Positions 15,001 through 27,678 of a stretch of 64,000 nucleotides of DNA are shown here, one piece after another. The stretch is taken from contig OZ037765.1 of the NCBI GenBank assembly GCA_964035545.1, positions 11,960,698-12,024,697 of the forward strand. Direction: 5' to 3'. The DNA comes from Bugula neritina. Its lineage: Eukaryota > Bryozoa > Gymnolaemata > Cheilostomatida > Bugulidae. How positions within the stretch are numbered: position 1 is the first letter of the stretch; each line of letters opens with the position of its first letter. The position numbers were made by a program, and so were the translations under genes. Below the pieces are notes generated by a model, which had not been told where the DNA came from, did not search any database, and saw only the letters and a list, made by a program, of their open reading frames with translations.

Positions 15001-18000
15001 CTGCTAAATACCATTTAGAGATGAGAGATGCAGAGTTTACAGAGAGATTGACATGAGTTGATTGGGAAGACAGTAGGTCAACATCTTCAGATCTCTCAGC
15101 TGGTATGAGTCTCTCATGTGACGTGAAAGGATGACCAGTTACTTCATGAGCCCAGCACTGGTTAGATGAGCCCATAATATGAGAGCTTGATAAGGGTAAC
15201 ATGGAGTACGCCCTGCATAACAGAGTACCAAATACAAAGTAGAGCACACTCTAAATTGAAATAACTGTTGTCCACACTTGGGTATTTCTATGAGAAATAC
15301 AGCTGTTTTATGTCATCATTATTCTTAGTGGACTGATAATTTGTTGCATGTTTTGTTTCTTTAGTAATCTCTGCTTAAACATATATTTTCTAAGCCCGTG
15401 TACTTTGATTGGCTGAGCAATGTGAAAACCACATTTACGCACACTTATTGCAAGAGTTGTTGCCAACACATGTGACCAACTATCACATAATCTTTCCTCT
15501 GCTCCAATTAAGTACGTCTTTTCAAACAGCAAAAAAAGTCAAAGACCACCACTGTCAGAGTTTTGTGTCACAATTTTGTAAAAAAATGTAGCTACACTTT
15601 TCACAAAAATTTATCAAGTGCAAATGTGCTTAGCTAATAGGTTACAATCTACCAGTTCACAAGTATGAAAAACCTAGCAATCTGTTCACCAACACCTAAG
15701 CTAATTCATCCTTCCACTTCAAATATATTGTAGAGCATTACAAAGTACAATAAATAACACTTTGATGCAAGAGACCTTTTAGTGACACATAATTATATGC
15801 ATATTGAATTATAAAAAATATGACACTAACAGATGGAAAAGTAACCATACCATAGTAATACACAGAGCAACGTCAATACCTGGTCAGTATATTCTCACAG
15901 ACTCTAACAAGAACAAAAGCGATTTCCGATAATCTGACTCGGACATCAACAGCGTGACTGGATTCTTCTAGCAGGATACGTGTAATTAGACTGATCAGCT
16001 TCACACAAGACGGTAGGAGATGCTGACGATCTGAGTCTATTGTAACCATGGTAACCAGATTAATTGTGGTGTGCACCAGTTTCACAGCACTCCTCTGGAT
16101 GTTAGAAGGTAGAATGTGAGTTCGAATGAGCTGAGTGATCGTTTTAACAAGCTCATTAGACACATCTTTAAGTTCAGTCGACCATGAGTCAGAGGAGATG
16201 AGTAAACACCATACTTGGGCTAATGGGTGCAAGGCTGAGATGTTGAATTCATTATTTACGTTCGATTCAGATGATCTAGAGTCTACAAGACAAATACATG
16301 CTATTGTGATTTCTATATTCTTGTGAAATCCAACAGCAGACTGCTGAACCATTTCTAATCAAAATAGCAGACTGTTGAAATTTTTAAAACATGTTATTTT
16401 GGCTCACCTGTTCTTAAAAAACTTAGAAATTTAAAAAGCTTGAGCTATTTGTGTGTCAAAAACACCTAAATGGGTAAATAAAAGCACCAAGAAACTATTT
16501 CTGGCGACAAGAAATCAATAAAATCAAACACTATTCTCCAATACACACCATCGTTGGTAAGTGGAGCCACCCAAGAGCCAGTAACATCCTCTGTAACAAA
16601 ACTCATTTTCTTCTGTTGAATCATTCTAGCATCTGAAAGCAGCGCCATGGCCAAGGAGCGAGTAGTGATATCCTCAGGTATCTGATACATTAGCACCTTC
16701 CTCCTACATATATACAACATAGTTTGTAAGAAAATATACACAGTATTGATATGGTTATAACATTTCAGGATGTCACCTTTCTAAACAAGAGAGTTTATGT
16801 TCAGTCACTTACCCATCAGAGATGAGAAATCTCATCAAACATGAATGACAGCTGATAGATAGCTGACGGTCCATTACAGAGGAAACAGACAAGCTTCGGT
16901 TAAATCCTCGACTTCTTTGAGCACTACAGTATTTGTTATTGAGAAAATTGCATTTTGATCTATCACTTGCTAGGGTGTAGTAACATGGAACATAATTATA
17001 TGAGTGATTTTGTACATAATAAGCATAAACAGTATCAATGAGAACCTTATGACAGTTCGAGGTAATAGCAGGAGTAGATGATCAAATGCGCCTTCTGCAG
17101 CCATCTCTCCGGTAGTGAGATACAGTGGACTGCCTAGTCTAGACAATACAGCTACACAACCAGACTGTATAAGAATGATTAACAGAAGGCTGTTGTAGGT
17201 CCACTGTACATCGGCTATCCACAGCGGGCTACAAAATAGGAATGTTTAGTAAATTGACCTTCTAATATAAAACTCATGTGGGTTTATAGTCACCATCCAT
17301 GTGAGAACTCTTGGTGGAAACGATTTTTAAGCAGGCTAAAGACTTATGCATATGTGGCACAGGAGCAATTATAACTGAATGCTCTTTTTAACATCACCAA
17401 TGGCTTTTACTAGAGATCGAACTAAGCCAGTGCTCTGACCCCTAGACCACAGCAGCTTTTAATGCTTTTAAGATGTTAGAACTAACAAATGAGCAGAGCA
17501 CTTATCCATTTAATTTATCTTTCCACACTTTCATGAGAAGAGCTGTTTTAGTCTAAATATGATACAATCACATGATGTTATTATGCAGAAATCAACAACT
17601 TAATAATTTAAGTAAAAAGTTTTTCTAAAAGAACCAAACGGCATATTAATGACAGAAGCTCTTGAAAAAATTTTTGCTGCCAAAACTTATGCAAATACTA
17701 ACAAAGCTCGAGTTTACCAATTCTACTGAATCTTCGTAGCTTAAAAATAAGTGTGCTACACTAATAGGTTTACATTGTTGTCTACATTGAAGATTCTAAA
17801 AAAATGAAACAAGCCATTTCATCTTCTGAGCTCAAATTTGTTATAAAGGAAGTTCAGTATATAAGTGTGTCATCTTTTTACAGATAATATCTTGAAATGA
17901 TTTGAACTAAAATTGGTATACTTAATAAAATTTCTTGGTGCGCTTATAACTTGAGAATAAGAACAATTATATTATAATATAGTTATATAATATATTATAA

Positions 18001-19877
18001 TAATATAATAATTATATATATAACAATATAACCCATGACCCACCTGCGACCACTAGCTGGGGAGTTTCGGAGACAATTTAGACTAGAGGAATAAAGCTGA
18101 TTGTGACGAGGGGAGACAAACATGACACACTCATTTCTGACAGACAACTGGTTTATAATCACTGCACATATGGGGATGGTTGGCGCATATCGAACCAAAA
18201 GCAGATCCGGGCTTGGGGTAATGGGAAAGTCACTTGAACCAGCTAACGATTGAGAAAACCATTCCACATGAGGCTGAACTCTAGTAAATAGCAAATATCT
18301 CAATAAATAATAAACAAATTATTTCATATTTGCATCTTAAAACAAAGTTGATTTTAATTTTTTTCCATAGACCACAAAAAATTTATTTCTTAAAAAAATT
18401 AAACTGATTTAAAATGCAAGACAACTACAATACCTTTGAGCAAAGATAGATGGCTCAACCGAAACCTGAGCAGTAGACAGTTGTAAGGCACCAGAGTTGT
18501 CAACAAATGCAACACTGCTAAAAATATCCTGTCAACAAAACAAATGAAAATAAGACTTGGGCCGCTGTGAAGAACATACAACATAAAATTGAAATGTTGT
18601 GTAGGGGGAATCATAAGACCCACCGTCTCATAACTGGCTTGATCACAGGCTACGTCTTCCTCTGTCACAGGTAGAGAGACACTCTCTGGAGAGTCTATAG
18701 TGAACCATCTACCAGACAACCAAGTTATTTTAGGTGGACGCTTCACTTTGACAGGATTGTTCTCGCGTGTCCATAGATATAAAAGAGAAGATTTCTTCAT
18801 AATCATGATTCTAGACACATCTTCTGTGATCAACAGCTGCAATGAATCTCTTGCTAAAACAAGATGATTAGAAATAAACTGGCTAATGATAATAAAACAC
18901 TACATTTCTTTATTGTCTTCTCTTGACAAAAACACAGATATGTTTGCAATTGACAGTAGCAAATAAATTAAGTGCCAGTAATAATGTGAAACAAAAGGTT
19001 TGGTTGATATTATTTAATACCCACCTTTTAGTTTAAAATCTTCCAATCCATGTATAGCATAGACCACATTTACAGAATAGTCCCAGACAAAAAGATCTCC
19101 GGATTTCTTTAGACCAACCAAGAATTTTCCTATGACATAAAATAATGAACACGTGTTAGAGTAAGTAAGTAAGCAAGTAAGAAATGCAACATTTATAGCT
19201 AATATGCTTGTTGGATAAGTAATATAATGATGCAACACATTTCCCAGCTTCCTTAGCTCATACATATAATATAAACAATTATTATGTTATTATTCTATAA
19301 ATACTTTCCTAAAAACAGCCTGAGTTTTCCCGTTAGGACATGTATTCTAAATCTGAACCAGAATATTTTTGGTTTGTTTTTCAAAATCAAGTTTTGCCTT
19401 TGACCAAGCTTTCAGAAAATAGTTAAGAATAATAGAAGCTCTTATAGCGAAAATTTGATTTTCATATAAGATGTAATAGCACTATGACCTTAGAAAAAAT
19501 TATCTAACCATCATTTGACCGAAATGACTATCTCTAAAAAAACTAGCAATATTCTACCATAGTCATGACAAAACGCAATCTAGCTTATAAATAAGACAAA
19601 GAGATATTTAGATGGTTCTGGTTTAAAGAAATTAAATTGTTAGACAATTACCAGTTTTGCTAACAAACAAAAGGTTGCTCTCAGTAAGCAGCCTCTCTAC
19701 CAATGGATTGTGTTTAGTAACAGAACCATCTGCAACATTTAATAGTCTTGACTTGTGAGAATTCACAAGAATCACATCTTCTGCTTTTCGACCAAACAGT
19801 AGCACAGATGGCCATGTTTGCTTTCCCCTGATGACACAGGAATGTGTTTGGTGAAGTTCTATGTGAGTTACAGGCAT
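60..19877 (-). CDS. CPLANE1: Ciliogenesis and planar polarity effector 1 (CPLANE1/JBTS17) ortholog, 32 exons, complete
   Basis: CPLANE1 is a large scaffold of the CPLANE complex (with INTU, FUZ, WDPCP) that recruits intraflagellar transport proteins at the ciliary base. Coding exons in transcript order: 19877-19652, 19129-19025, 18853-18624, 18528-18434, 18280-18044, 17228-17046, 16923-16813, 16703-16549, 16282-15880, 15212-15012, 14501-14275, 14131-13989, 13626-13464, 13103-12881, 12462-12383, 11448-11237, 11001-10837, 10471-10268, 9869-9753, 9377-9214, 8555-8224, 7719-7540, 6985-6813, 6480-6269, 5576-5415, 4808-4587, 3503-3377, 3067-2382, 1830-1773, 1414-1249, 1019-895, 290-60. All join in frame at AG/GT sites and give 2105 codons; human CPLANE1 is about 3200. 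The first exons follow the human N-terminal beta-propeller in order (KQTWPSVLLFGRKAEDVILV, then GDLFVWDY, LYLWTREN, LSGRW, VQWTYNSLLIILIQSG, RFLISDG). The exon at 8555-8224 (MYYFECCNNFENRPDQRN) belongs to the conserved middle. The 3067-2382 exon carries PLLRL-like motifs. The last exon ends in a hydrophobic stretch of about 23 residues. The ATG at 19877 matches the start of the human protein in position; the 12881 donor (AAAAA/GTTAGT) is the least certain junction. Confidence 0.9.
2081..2368. repeat. Minisatellite of CACTACCATA-like units
   Basis: About 29 degenerate copies of a 10-11 bp unit (CACTACCATA, CACTATCATG, CACTACCACA) lie in the CPLANE1 intron between exons 3067-2382 and 1830-1773. 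The array begins 14 bp downstream of the donor at 2382. The open frames over it come from the repeat and are not genes. Confidence 0.9.
5894..6228. mobile_element. Non-autonomous hAT-like DNA transposon (MITE) in a CPLANE1 intron
   Basis: A 335-bp non-coding element. Its left end reads CCAGGGGTGTCCCACCTTTT and its right end finishes with TTGGACAGCCCT, imperfect terminal inverted repeats of the AGGG(G/C)TGTCC type used by hAT elements. The 8-bp sequence AGTCTAGA occurs at 5886-5893 and again at 6229-6236, as expected for an 8-bp hAT target duplication. GGGCC-rich subterminal motifs (GGGGGCCACA) recur inside. The exact left boundary is uncertain by 3-4 bases. Confidence 0.7.
7780..7832. repeat. 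(CCA)n microsatellite
   Basis: A run of CCA triplets with occasional CCG, CTG and AACA interruptions lies in the CPLANE1 intron just upstream (in transcript sense) of the exon starting at 7719. Confidence 0.9.
9112..9203. repeat. 11-bp tandem repeat (ATGTTGATAGC)n
   Basis: About eight copies of ATGTTGATAGC with single-base changes (TATGTTAATAG) lie about 10 bp downstream of the donor of the CPLANE1 exon ending at 9214. The copies are contiguous with no spacers, so this is a minisatellite and not a CRISPR array. Confidence 0.92.
9400..9608 (-). mobile_element. tRNA-derived SINE, copy 1
   Basis: Reverse-complement orientation. The tRNA-like head (GTGGTCTAGTAGCTAGAGC as A box, TAGTTCGAATCCC as B box) is at the 9608 end. 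It is followed by a body with TTCAGTCATAATTC and a 3' segment reading ACTATAAACCCACATGAGTT. It shares this architecture with the copies at 17267-17460, 52003-52220 and 55242-55449. It sits in a CPLANE1 intron. Confidence 0.85.
10017..10180. mobile_element. Foldback MITE with 10-bp direct-repeat flanks
   Basis: A 164-bp element that is almost one long inverted repeat. The left arm contains AAGCAGCTCCGAGTTGG and the right arm CCAACTCGGAGCTGCTT, and the arms continue through GAGTTCTCAAGTTT / AAACTTGAGAACTC. CAACTTGATG flanks it on both sides (10007-10016 and 10181-10190), consistent with a target-site duplication. It has no coding capacity. The family is not recognised; duplications of 8-10 bp would fit hAT- or Mutator-type transposition. 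Confidence 0.75.
12482..12675. repeat. Two-copy tandem duplication, about 97-bp unit
   Basis: Two adjacent diverged copies of about 97 bp, each containing TATACTACA, AACATACAGTATACAGTAG and AACTATATGCA, lie in a CPLANE1 intron immediately upstream (transcript sense) of the exon starting at 12462. Confidence 0.8.
17267..17460 (-). mobile_element. tRNA-derived SINE, copy 2 (internally deleted)
   Basis: Reverse-complement copy of the same family as 9400-9608. The 3' part (ATAAACCCACATGAGTTT on the minus strand) and the A-box part (GTGGTCTAGGGGTCAGAGCA) are present. The head lacks the segment between the A box and the B-box region, so it should be transcriptionally dead. It lies in a CPLANE1 intron. 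Confidence 0.8.
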
Positions 19878-20392
19878 ATCTCCTAGAATATCAAGGCATA
19901 CAACTTACAATTTAATACCGTATATAAAGAAAAGTGAATCAATAATATAAAACTTGATAACCCTAGTTACAATGTATTTATTTTATAGGTCTGTAGGTTA
20001 GTAGGCTAATAAATATAAAACAAATTGTAACAAACTACATACTGGTTAAATAACAACTTCAGATAAAATGATACTCTTATAATTCCAAGTTTACTGGGAA
20101 GCTTTATGAGTTTTAAGAATAAGCAGACCACATTAATAAAAACTTTCATGATGAAAAGATATCATATTGAATTCAACTACAATGGATAAAACTGAATAAT
20201 TGAATATTCATAGCTTTGATACTAATCGTTACAAAAAGATCTATTATTATCATTTTGTGATTTAACAATTGATAAACAAATTATAGTTAAAGATTTTGTT
20301 ACATTTTTTAAATTTAATGTTGTGGACACTAACTTTACTAACAAAGTTGAATTAAAATCAAAATTAAATTGATATCCACAATCAGTCACTTA

Positions 20393-20475
20393 AGTCTAAT
20401 AGTAGGTGCATTTACTCTTTAAGTTTAAGTCTAGTAGTAGGTGCATTTACTCTTTAAGTTTAAGTCTAGTAGTAG
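20393..20475. repeat. 35-bp tandem repeat, about 2.4 copies
   Basis: The 35-bp unit starting AGTCTAGTAGTAGGTGCATT begins at 20393, 20428 and 20463. The first two copies are nearly identical; the third runs into an AGTAGTACTAG-rich tract. Confidence 0.9.
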
Positions 20476-20742
20476 TACTAGTAGAAGCACTAGCAGCTGC
20501 AATTTGAATTTAAATTTAAGTTTTACTACAATACTACTACTATTTTACTTTCAGTAACTTAGAGTCAGTACAATACAGTGAGTACTACTGGTCACTGGCA
20601 GTAGGAGTACTAGTACTATTAGCAGTAGTACTGCTACACTTCTACGAGTACTAGTACTAGTAGTAGTCTTAGTACTAGTCGGAGTCCGAGTAGAACCAGA
20701 TTGAGATACTGATACTCAATACTGATACTGATACTGATAGGT
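20476..20742. repeat. Degenerate ACT/AGT and GATACT repeat tract
   Basis: Low-complexity DNA made of interspersed AGTACTAGT triplets (self-complementary), ending in GATACT hexamers (ACTGATACTGATACTGATAG). No coding potential is claimed. Confidence 0.8.
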
Positions 20743-23700
20743 AATTCTAGACCTGTCATCAGTATCTAAATCAGATGTTGTTGCAAAAGGCAAAATAATT
20801 ACCATTACAAAAGAAATCATCAACAGTGGGGTGCAAGCATCACGACTGGCTTTTGATAGTTGGCTACAATAGCTAAAGAAATACTCAAGTAGATAAATCA
20901 ACAGTTTGAAACTGGATTCACATTTTCTTCATAGAAACATGAAAGGTTTAACATCAGCACTAGGTATTTAGGTATTCAAACAAATGTCGTAATTTTTAAT
21001 AGTGCAAGCTTTGTTCGGACTAGCGTCATTTCAACGGCAACATTCCCATTTCATGCATTTTAAGAGCGAAATGAGTACTGAAATGGTAATGTTAGAGTTG
21101 TCTTCCCATTGCGTTTTGGTGCTCGCCAGATGAACGCAAGTTAATAGTTATTATGTCCGACACCTCGTTGTTTGCAATTTGTGTGCAAATATAAATGCGA
21201 GCTATTTACAATCACTGTAGAAAAGTTAACTTTGCAAATTTTTTTGCTAGACCCCCTTCCTAACAGATGATTCATAATAATTTACCAGTTGTTATTGAAT
21301 TTGTAGAGGTTGTGAAGAATTTTACAATGTTGCAACTTATTTATGTACTACAATAGTGATCACTCTTGGGTTACTACTCACATGCAATTTTAAATATGCT
21401 AGGTCTTTTAATAATTTATTTGTGCATTGAGGGATGGGGGGAGGGGGGATAAAAGCATCGCACTACTGAGGAGCCAGTGTAGTTTAGATCAAAACTCAAA
21501 GTGTTGCTTTGACAGCTACAATGGCAGTGATTTGCTAAACCAGTTGATGGGATAAGTATCTGCTATCAAGATGCAGTATCTGCTCAGTTCTCTGCTTTAA
21601 CTATGTAGAAGCAATCTGCTACCATGACCTTATGCAATGATAGATTTCTCATTCCAATAATTTAGAAGCATTGCTTTCCAATCAATGAAAAGAAATTGTC
21701 AACTTCATCAACCTAAAAATAAAGTGCAATTGCTGGTATTATAGTACAATATTCAAATTGTAGACATAAATTTGTTTTAGACCAACTTTGAGCACCATGC
21801 AACTTGTGCTAGAAATGTAACTATATCATATTGACATTTCTACAATATTGCTGATGATTAACACAAAGACTTACTTACTATTCGTTAATAATATGCTTAG
21901 AACATATATTTATCATTGTTATAACTGTGTGTTTTATTTTTTTAGCTCGTGGTTGTTTAGTTTACGAAAAGCTACTACTTGACCTAAAATTATTGTTGTT
22001 GAATGTTTTACATTTTGTATTTGTTATTGTAACCATGTTTGGGTGCTTTCTTACTATAAGACGGTCACCTGGTTTAGCAAACAAGTAGTCAGATTTGAAA
22101 GAAATTTCTGCTTTAAATTAGTTTTCTAATCTGGATGGCAACCCCATGTCAGCATTTATCTTTTTATAAAACATAAAAATAAGAATTTGAGTAGCTAGTT
22201 ATAAACTAAAAGTTTAAAGCTTGCGATGAGAATAGCAAGGTTGTTATTGAGCTATAAGCAAATGAGCCTCATTCAACCAACATTTTCCAATACACTTTCT
22301 ATGATATGTTCAATGTAAGGTAAGAAGAACTCCTTATGTGTTAATAGGCCATCAGGTGTGAAGAATTAAGGTAGGTCCTTATTTTACTTTAATGTCCCCA
22401 GTCTCATGCAACATGTTTACTTTTACCTGCTGCTAAATTTGACAAATAATTGGCCAATCGAAAAACTTGATTGAGTTTATGTTTCAATTATTGTTATCTA
22501 AGAAGCATTATGCATATCTGCATTTGAGTGGCTAACACAAGTTGTTGTTATTTAACAGGTTCTCAGCATAGCAATAATGAGCTCAGGTCATTAAATTCGT
22601 AAAGAAATGGGTCATTTAAAACTGTACTTGGGAACTGGCCTCCATGTTTTATTTCTTGCATACAGTACTATCAATGAATTGCTAATCAGCAACAGTAGCC
22701 AGAATAAATGATGTTTATATAGGATACGCAGCATCCAGGGTAAAAAATGTTTAAAGTTGTTTCAGTGTAGTTGCTTACCATTATAGTTTATAGAGTATCA
22801 CACGATTAATTATAGTTTACAATGAAAATATTAGACTGAGGAAAGTAAATGTATACATGTAAAATATAAAGCATACTCTAGTTAATTCATCTTTTATAGC
22901 CCAGAGCTGCAGAATAAAGGCTACACTGATAAATCTAAACTAGAGCACACTTTCCATAAAATGCATTAATTTCCTGTTTTGAGAACTTTAGGGGATATTT
23001 CCATAGATAGAAGAGCAATATTAATATTTGCACTGCGTGCAATTGAACTTGAGCACACATGTAGAAAATTTCAATCAATATCTGCCAAATGCACTACACG
23101 ATGCTTTAAAACTGGTGACAAGTAATGTAAAGGCATTCAAGTTTTTATCAATTATTGCGTGCCTTTAAATTCTTAAAGCTTTGGAGAATCTCTGCAATTT
23201 TTATTTTTATATATCCTGCAGGAAATCTCAGAAGATCAAATTCGTCACGACTTCTTCATCCGCTCGTTGCATCACATCTTGTGTACTGAGTAGATACATT
23301 GGGGCAAACAGTGCCAAACATTTACTATATACCCACAATGCATTTGAATCAGTAATAATCATGGCTCCACCTTTTAATTATTGCACGAGCTAATCGAGTT
23401 TGTATTGACACAATATTCTACACATAATAAATTATTCCAGTGTTCATTCAATCACTATAAAACAGTGCAGTGAGCGATTGGCCACCAGCTGACTTGGATA
23501 TCTTAAACAAGTCATCATCTTCTTGTTATTGTAAGTATAAGGCAAAAACAAAAATGCTTTATAAGTTTTCGTTTTTGCTCAAAAGTTCTACTCGCTATAT
23601 AAAATATTATGAAATATTATATTGATGGGATTTGCTGTACTGCAAAGAGCTATAATATTTTGACTATTTCATTAAGTTTTCTATTAAAGATAAGAGTTAA

Positions 23701-25033
23701 TAGTTTTATAGTTGAAAGACTATTAAACTAGTATTTAAGCATGCTTTATGACTAGTATAGTCATAAAGCATGCTATAGTTGAACTAAGCTTACAGGTTTA
23801 TATCACAGTTGAACATTACTTGTCAGAAGGGATTGTATAAATTTACATTCAAGAGAGAAAATTTTTCTAATCTTGGTACAATCAAATCTCAACTTCAATG
23901 AATAATAAATCAGTGTTATTGAACAATGTGAGTTATATTGTTTATTTTCTAAATTTAGTTTCAATATGAAGCAATAGTTACAATAATCAGTAGGCATATA
24001 TATAATATTTTGTGGATCGGCAGCTAAAATGACACAGACCTAACCTTTTAGTGTAAAATCTACATAATCTAGCATTATGCTGCATTTTTTGCTGTATAGC
24101 AACAAACATCTATATTTTTACAAAAGGCAAATTCTTAGCTATTGTTTGTCACTGTTTATTATACAGCTCATTGATTAACTTTATATTCTTTTTTTATGCT
24201 CAGTTTCCTTATGAAAAAGAAATCCTTTAATCGTTTGAACCCATTAAATGTGATTAGGGTGATATAAAATTTTAGTTCCATCAATTAGCAATATGACCTA
24301 ATTATTTTTAATTTTGTAAATAAATAATTTAATTTTGTTTAATCATACTATATTGCTAGCAAGTTATTTACCAAACACTAATACCATCAATTATAGGTAA
24401 TTGCATATATTTACATCAAGTGAGTTTTTTATTTTCTAGTTTCGTAGAACATATTTTAGATCAATCGGGAAAGTTTTTACAAAATGTCAGCGCAAAAATA
24501 TACAAATTGAAGAATAATTGATCCAAATACAGCTATATTACATCCCATAAGTTTGCTGTGTTTTTTTGTAAAACTGTATTTACATAAAAATTAGTAGCTG
24601 CAATTACAGATAGAAGCACAAAATAACTTGAATTTTTCAATTTTTCTTTCCTATAAGTTACTAATAAATACCAAAACATGTGATTTATGTTGTTTAGATT
24701 TCATTATTATCTATTTAAATTGTTAATAAATGGTAACCTGCACCTCTTCACTAGAGAAAACCTTCTGGTTAATAGTCATAATGCTTTATGTTGTCATGAC
24801 ATCAGCTAGCTATATCTCACAAAATTACAAGCAAACTTTCAAATAAATCATTAGTTATAAAAAACCTCGAATAATGTACATAAATTCTCTTTATTTAGTT
24901 TTCAAATCTGTTTTTAGGTTCTGCAAACAAAACGCACAAGACTGTTCAATATATTTTGTAGAAACATTCAGCTGTATGTATAGAATCTACACAAACTTGT
25001 TACTCAATTACGTAAAGAAGAAACCTACCGCAT

Positions 25034-27647
25034 ATGGAGTACACAGAGATCTTGTGGATATGTTTTAGCTTAGGTATGTTATATCATCAGCAGTTTTATA
25101 GCTCTGTCCTCAACACACCATCGGTTTCTATAGATCAAACTGGGCATTCACTAATATCAATATACTTCAACTAATTTAGGATTGTTATCTTCACAGTTCA
25201 CAGATGATAATTTAATGTCATATAAGCTTATATGAATATGCAATATTATGACAAATTAAGTTGTGCATGATAGTTTGCCTCTAACAGTTGATTAAATACT
25301 ATTGCTTTGCTAGCTTCTAAATTCTTGATATTTATGCAACTCTAATTTCTCTCTAGTAAATGCTAACATACGTTATTAATTTGACTAAAAAAGTTATCCT
25401 TAAATTTTAGTGGTGCTACAGGCTGTGGCGGACAAGCATGAGAAGAAGTTACTCAAAGATTTGCTTCAGAACTATGAGCGGAGACTCCGCCCAACTACCA
25501 ACAGTACCCAGCCGTTAAATGTGACTTTTGGCCTTTCTCTCGCTCAGCTTATTGATGTGGTATGCAAAAAACACTCAGAATATTTAAAACTTTTATACAT
25601 TCTTGTAAAATTTTTCATCTGGTAAAAATAAGCTTGTATAAGTTGAATTTAGGCATCATTCATTATACGTGTATATTGTGCCATGCGATTGTAAATTGCT
25701 CAATGTATTTAAAAATAAATATGTGTGCCATGTGCCCAATTAACTCACAAGAGTGTAATAATAAATGAAATGTCACGAGTTGAAAATACAACAAAATATA
25801 AAACTGGTAACTTGCTCTTGACATATCAAGTTGAACAGTTTCCATTCACACATTTAATTACTTAGATCTCAATGTTGAAACACACTTCACTACTGGCTAG
25901 TGCGAATGTAGTGTGCTAAGTGTGTGTGTGTATTGCAGCTTTTGCTAAACACTACTCATAAACAATTTATTGACTCAATGCAATCATTAGTCGATATTTC
26001 TACTCTACCCTGAAATTATTCTTAGGTCATATAACCTGAGGGTTGTTTTCACTGTATAGGCCATAGATTTTGTAATCTGTAATGTAATTAAGCTTTGACC
26101 TGTTTAAAGATATATGTTTAATCAAGGTACAGTGATAGCCTATTTGTTTATCACAAGACAAATTACAGAATTTATATTAATATTATTTAGCCTCAGTCAA
26201 AAATATATTGAAGCTATATTGAAACAGGTTATAGGGATCTATATTGAATATTTGCTCACCTATCTTCATGAATATTTTTGTGCAATGAATTTGGCATCTT
26301 TCACAGCTTTATTAAAAGTATCTAGTGAAAGAAAATATTTAAGCTTTTTAATAAAGACATAACTAAAAAGTGAATGCAGCCTCACGTCAGTTTTTGTTGT
26401 TTCACACTAATAAATTCTACTTCCATTATGATATTCACCGTATCTAATGGGTGTATAAAATTAATGCAATGCTAATTACATAGCTAATCCTATTTCCACA
26501 TTTCTTTTTGTTTACATCTGCAAGCTGTTAGATCAAAATACTATTATAGCTGTAATCTGGCAGTTGCTATGGCAGCAATGATCAAACTATAAACTATTAT
26601 ACAAGTTATATTTCAGTAACGCGTAATATAATATGTGATGTGTAATATAATGTGATGTCTAATATAATATGTAATGTATAATATAATATGTTATGTGTAA
26701 TATAATATGCGGTAGGATGAGAAGAACCAAATAATAACTACCAACTGCTGGCTCAATCAGGCATGGCTTGACCTTGACCTAGCCTGGGATCCAAAGCTCT
26801 ACAACGGGATCGAAAATATTCTAATACCACACGATTCCATTTGGTTGCCGGATATACTGCTTTATAACAAGTGCGTAACAGTTCTCAATCTTATTAATAC
26901 AAGATATCTTTGCTTTAAAGACACTTGCACAAACACTCAATTGCATTTACTTAAAAATGACATGTTTTGATTATATCCTCACCTATCTCCGCTTTGTTCT
27001 GTTCGGGCATATTTTGAATAAATACCAAAAGGTTAATACTTATGCAGTTGAAATAAAAGTTGATTGAAATAAACGTTTGATATTTATGTTTATCCAGTGC
27101 TGATGTCGCATCAACTAAAACTTCATCTGTCAGCACCAATGTCATTGTGAGTTATACGGGGAATGTAACGTGGCTGTCAACTGTAATATATAAAAGTTCC
27201 TGCACTATGAATGTCAGGTAGGTTTTTAAATAGAGTCTACATATATTATATAAGCCTAGATGTGCAAAAACAATGTGTTGGAAGATATTTAGGGGTTTGT
27301 GATGCATTGTTTAGAATACTGATGACTATATTATAAAATTACCAAGTAGAATTGACATTATCCCCCAGCAACTTGCTTATGTACTCCGCTGAACAGATAA
27401 ATTGAACCTTGTTATTTTATTTGTAACTGATAAACTGATTATAAGATTGGAATTCCACTTATTTTGCCTAAAGAGATTTTTTTGCATTTATAATACACCA
27501 GTGTTAAGATTGTTTTACGTAATAATTTTGCACAGTGCCTGACCAATGTTGCATTGCTAACCATAATAGGGTTACAACTTACAAATTATAGCAGTTATGT
27601 GCTATAGCTATGCATTTATTATCCTGTGTTAAACAAACACACACACC

Positions 27648-27678
<31 letters not shown>

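Larger units (their letters stand above)
19878..25033. other. Intergenic region between CPLANE1 and the nAChR gene
   Basis: Both flanking genes start here (divergent), so their promoters must lie inside, but no core promoter motif stands out. A possible splice acceptor (GATATTCTAG) at about 19883 suggests an upstream non-coding CPLANE1 exon. The rest is AT-rich, with the repeats at 20393-20742 and a short G-rich run near 21430-21450. No coding exon of a recognisable family was seen. Confidence 0.6.

Noticed and set aside
20716-20901. Minus-strand open frame with a hydrophobic segment upstream of CPLANE1
   Set aside because: It begins at its other end in the GATACT repeat, lacks splice links to the CPLANE1 start and resembles nothing known.
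23181-23393. 70-residue open frame in the CPLANE1-nAChR spacer
   Set aside because: No recognised family, no supporting neighbouring exons; chance length in AT-rich DNA.
24874-25068. 64-residue open frame before the nAChR gene
   Set aside because: It overlaps the real first exon but in a different frame. The in-phase ATG at 25034 gives a proper signal peptide; this frame does not.
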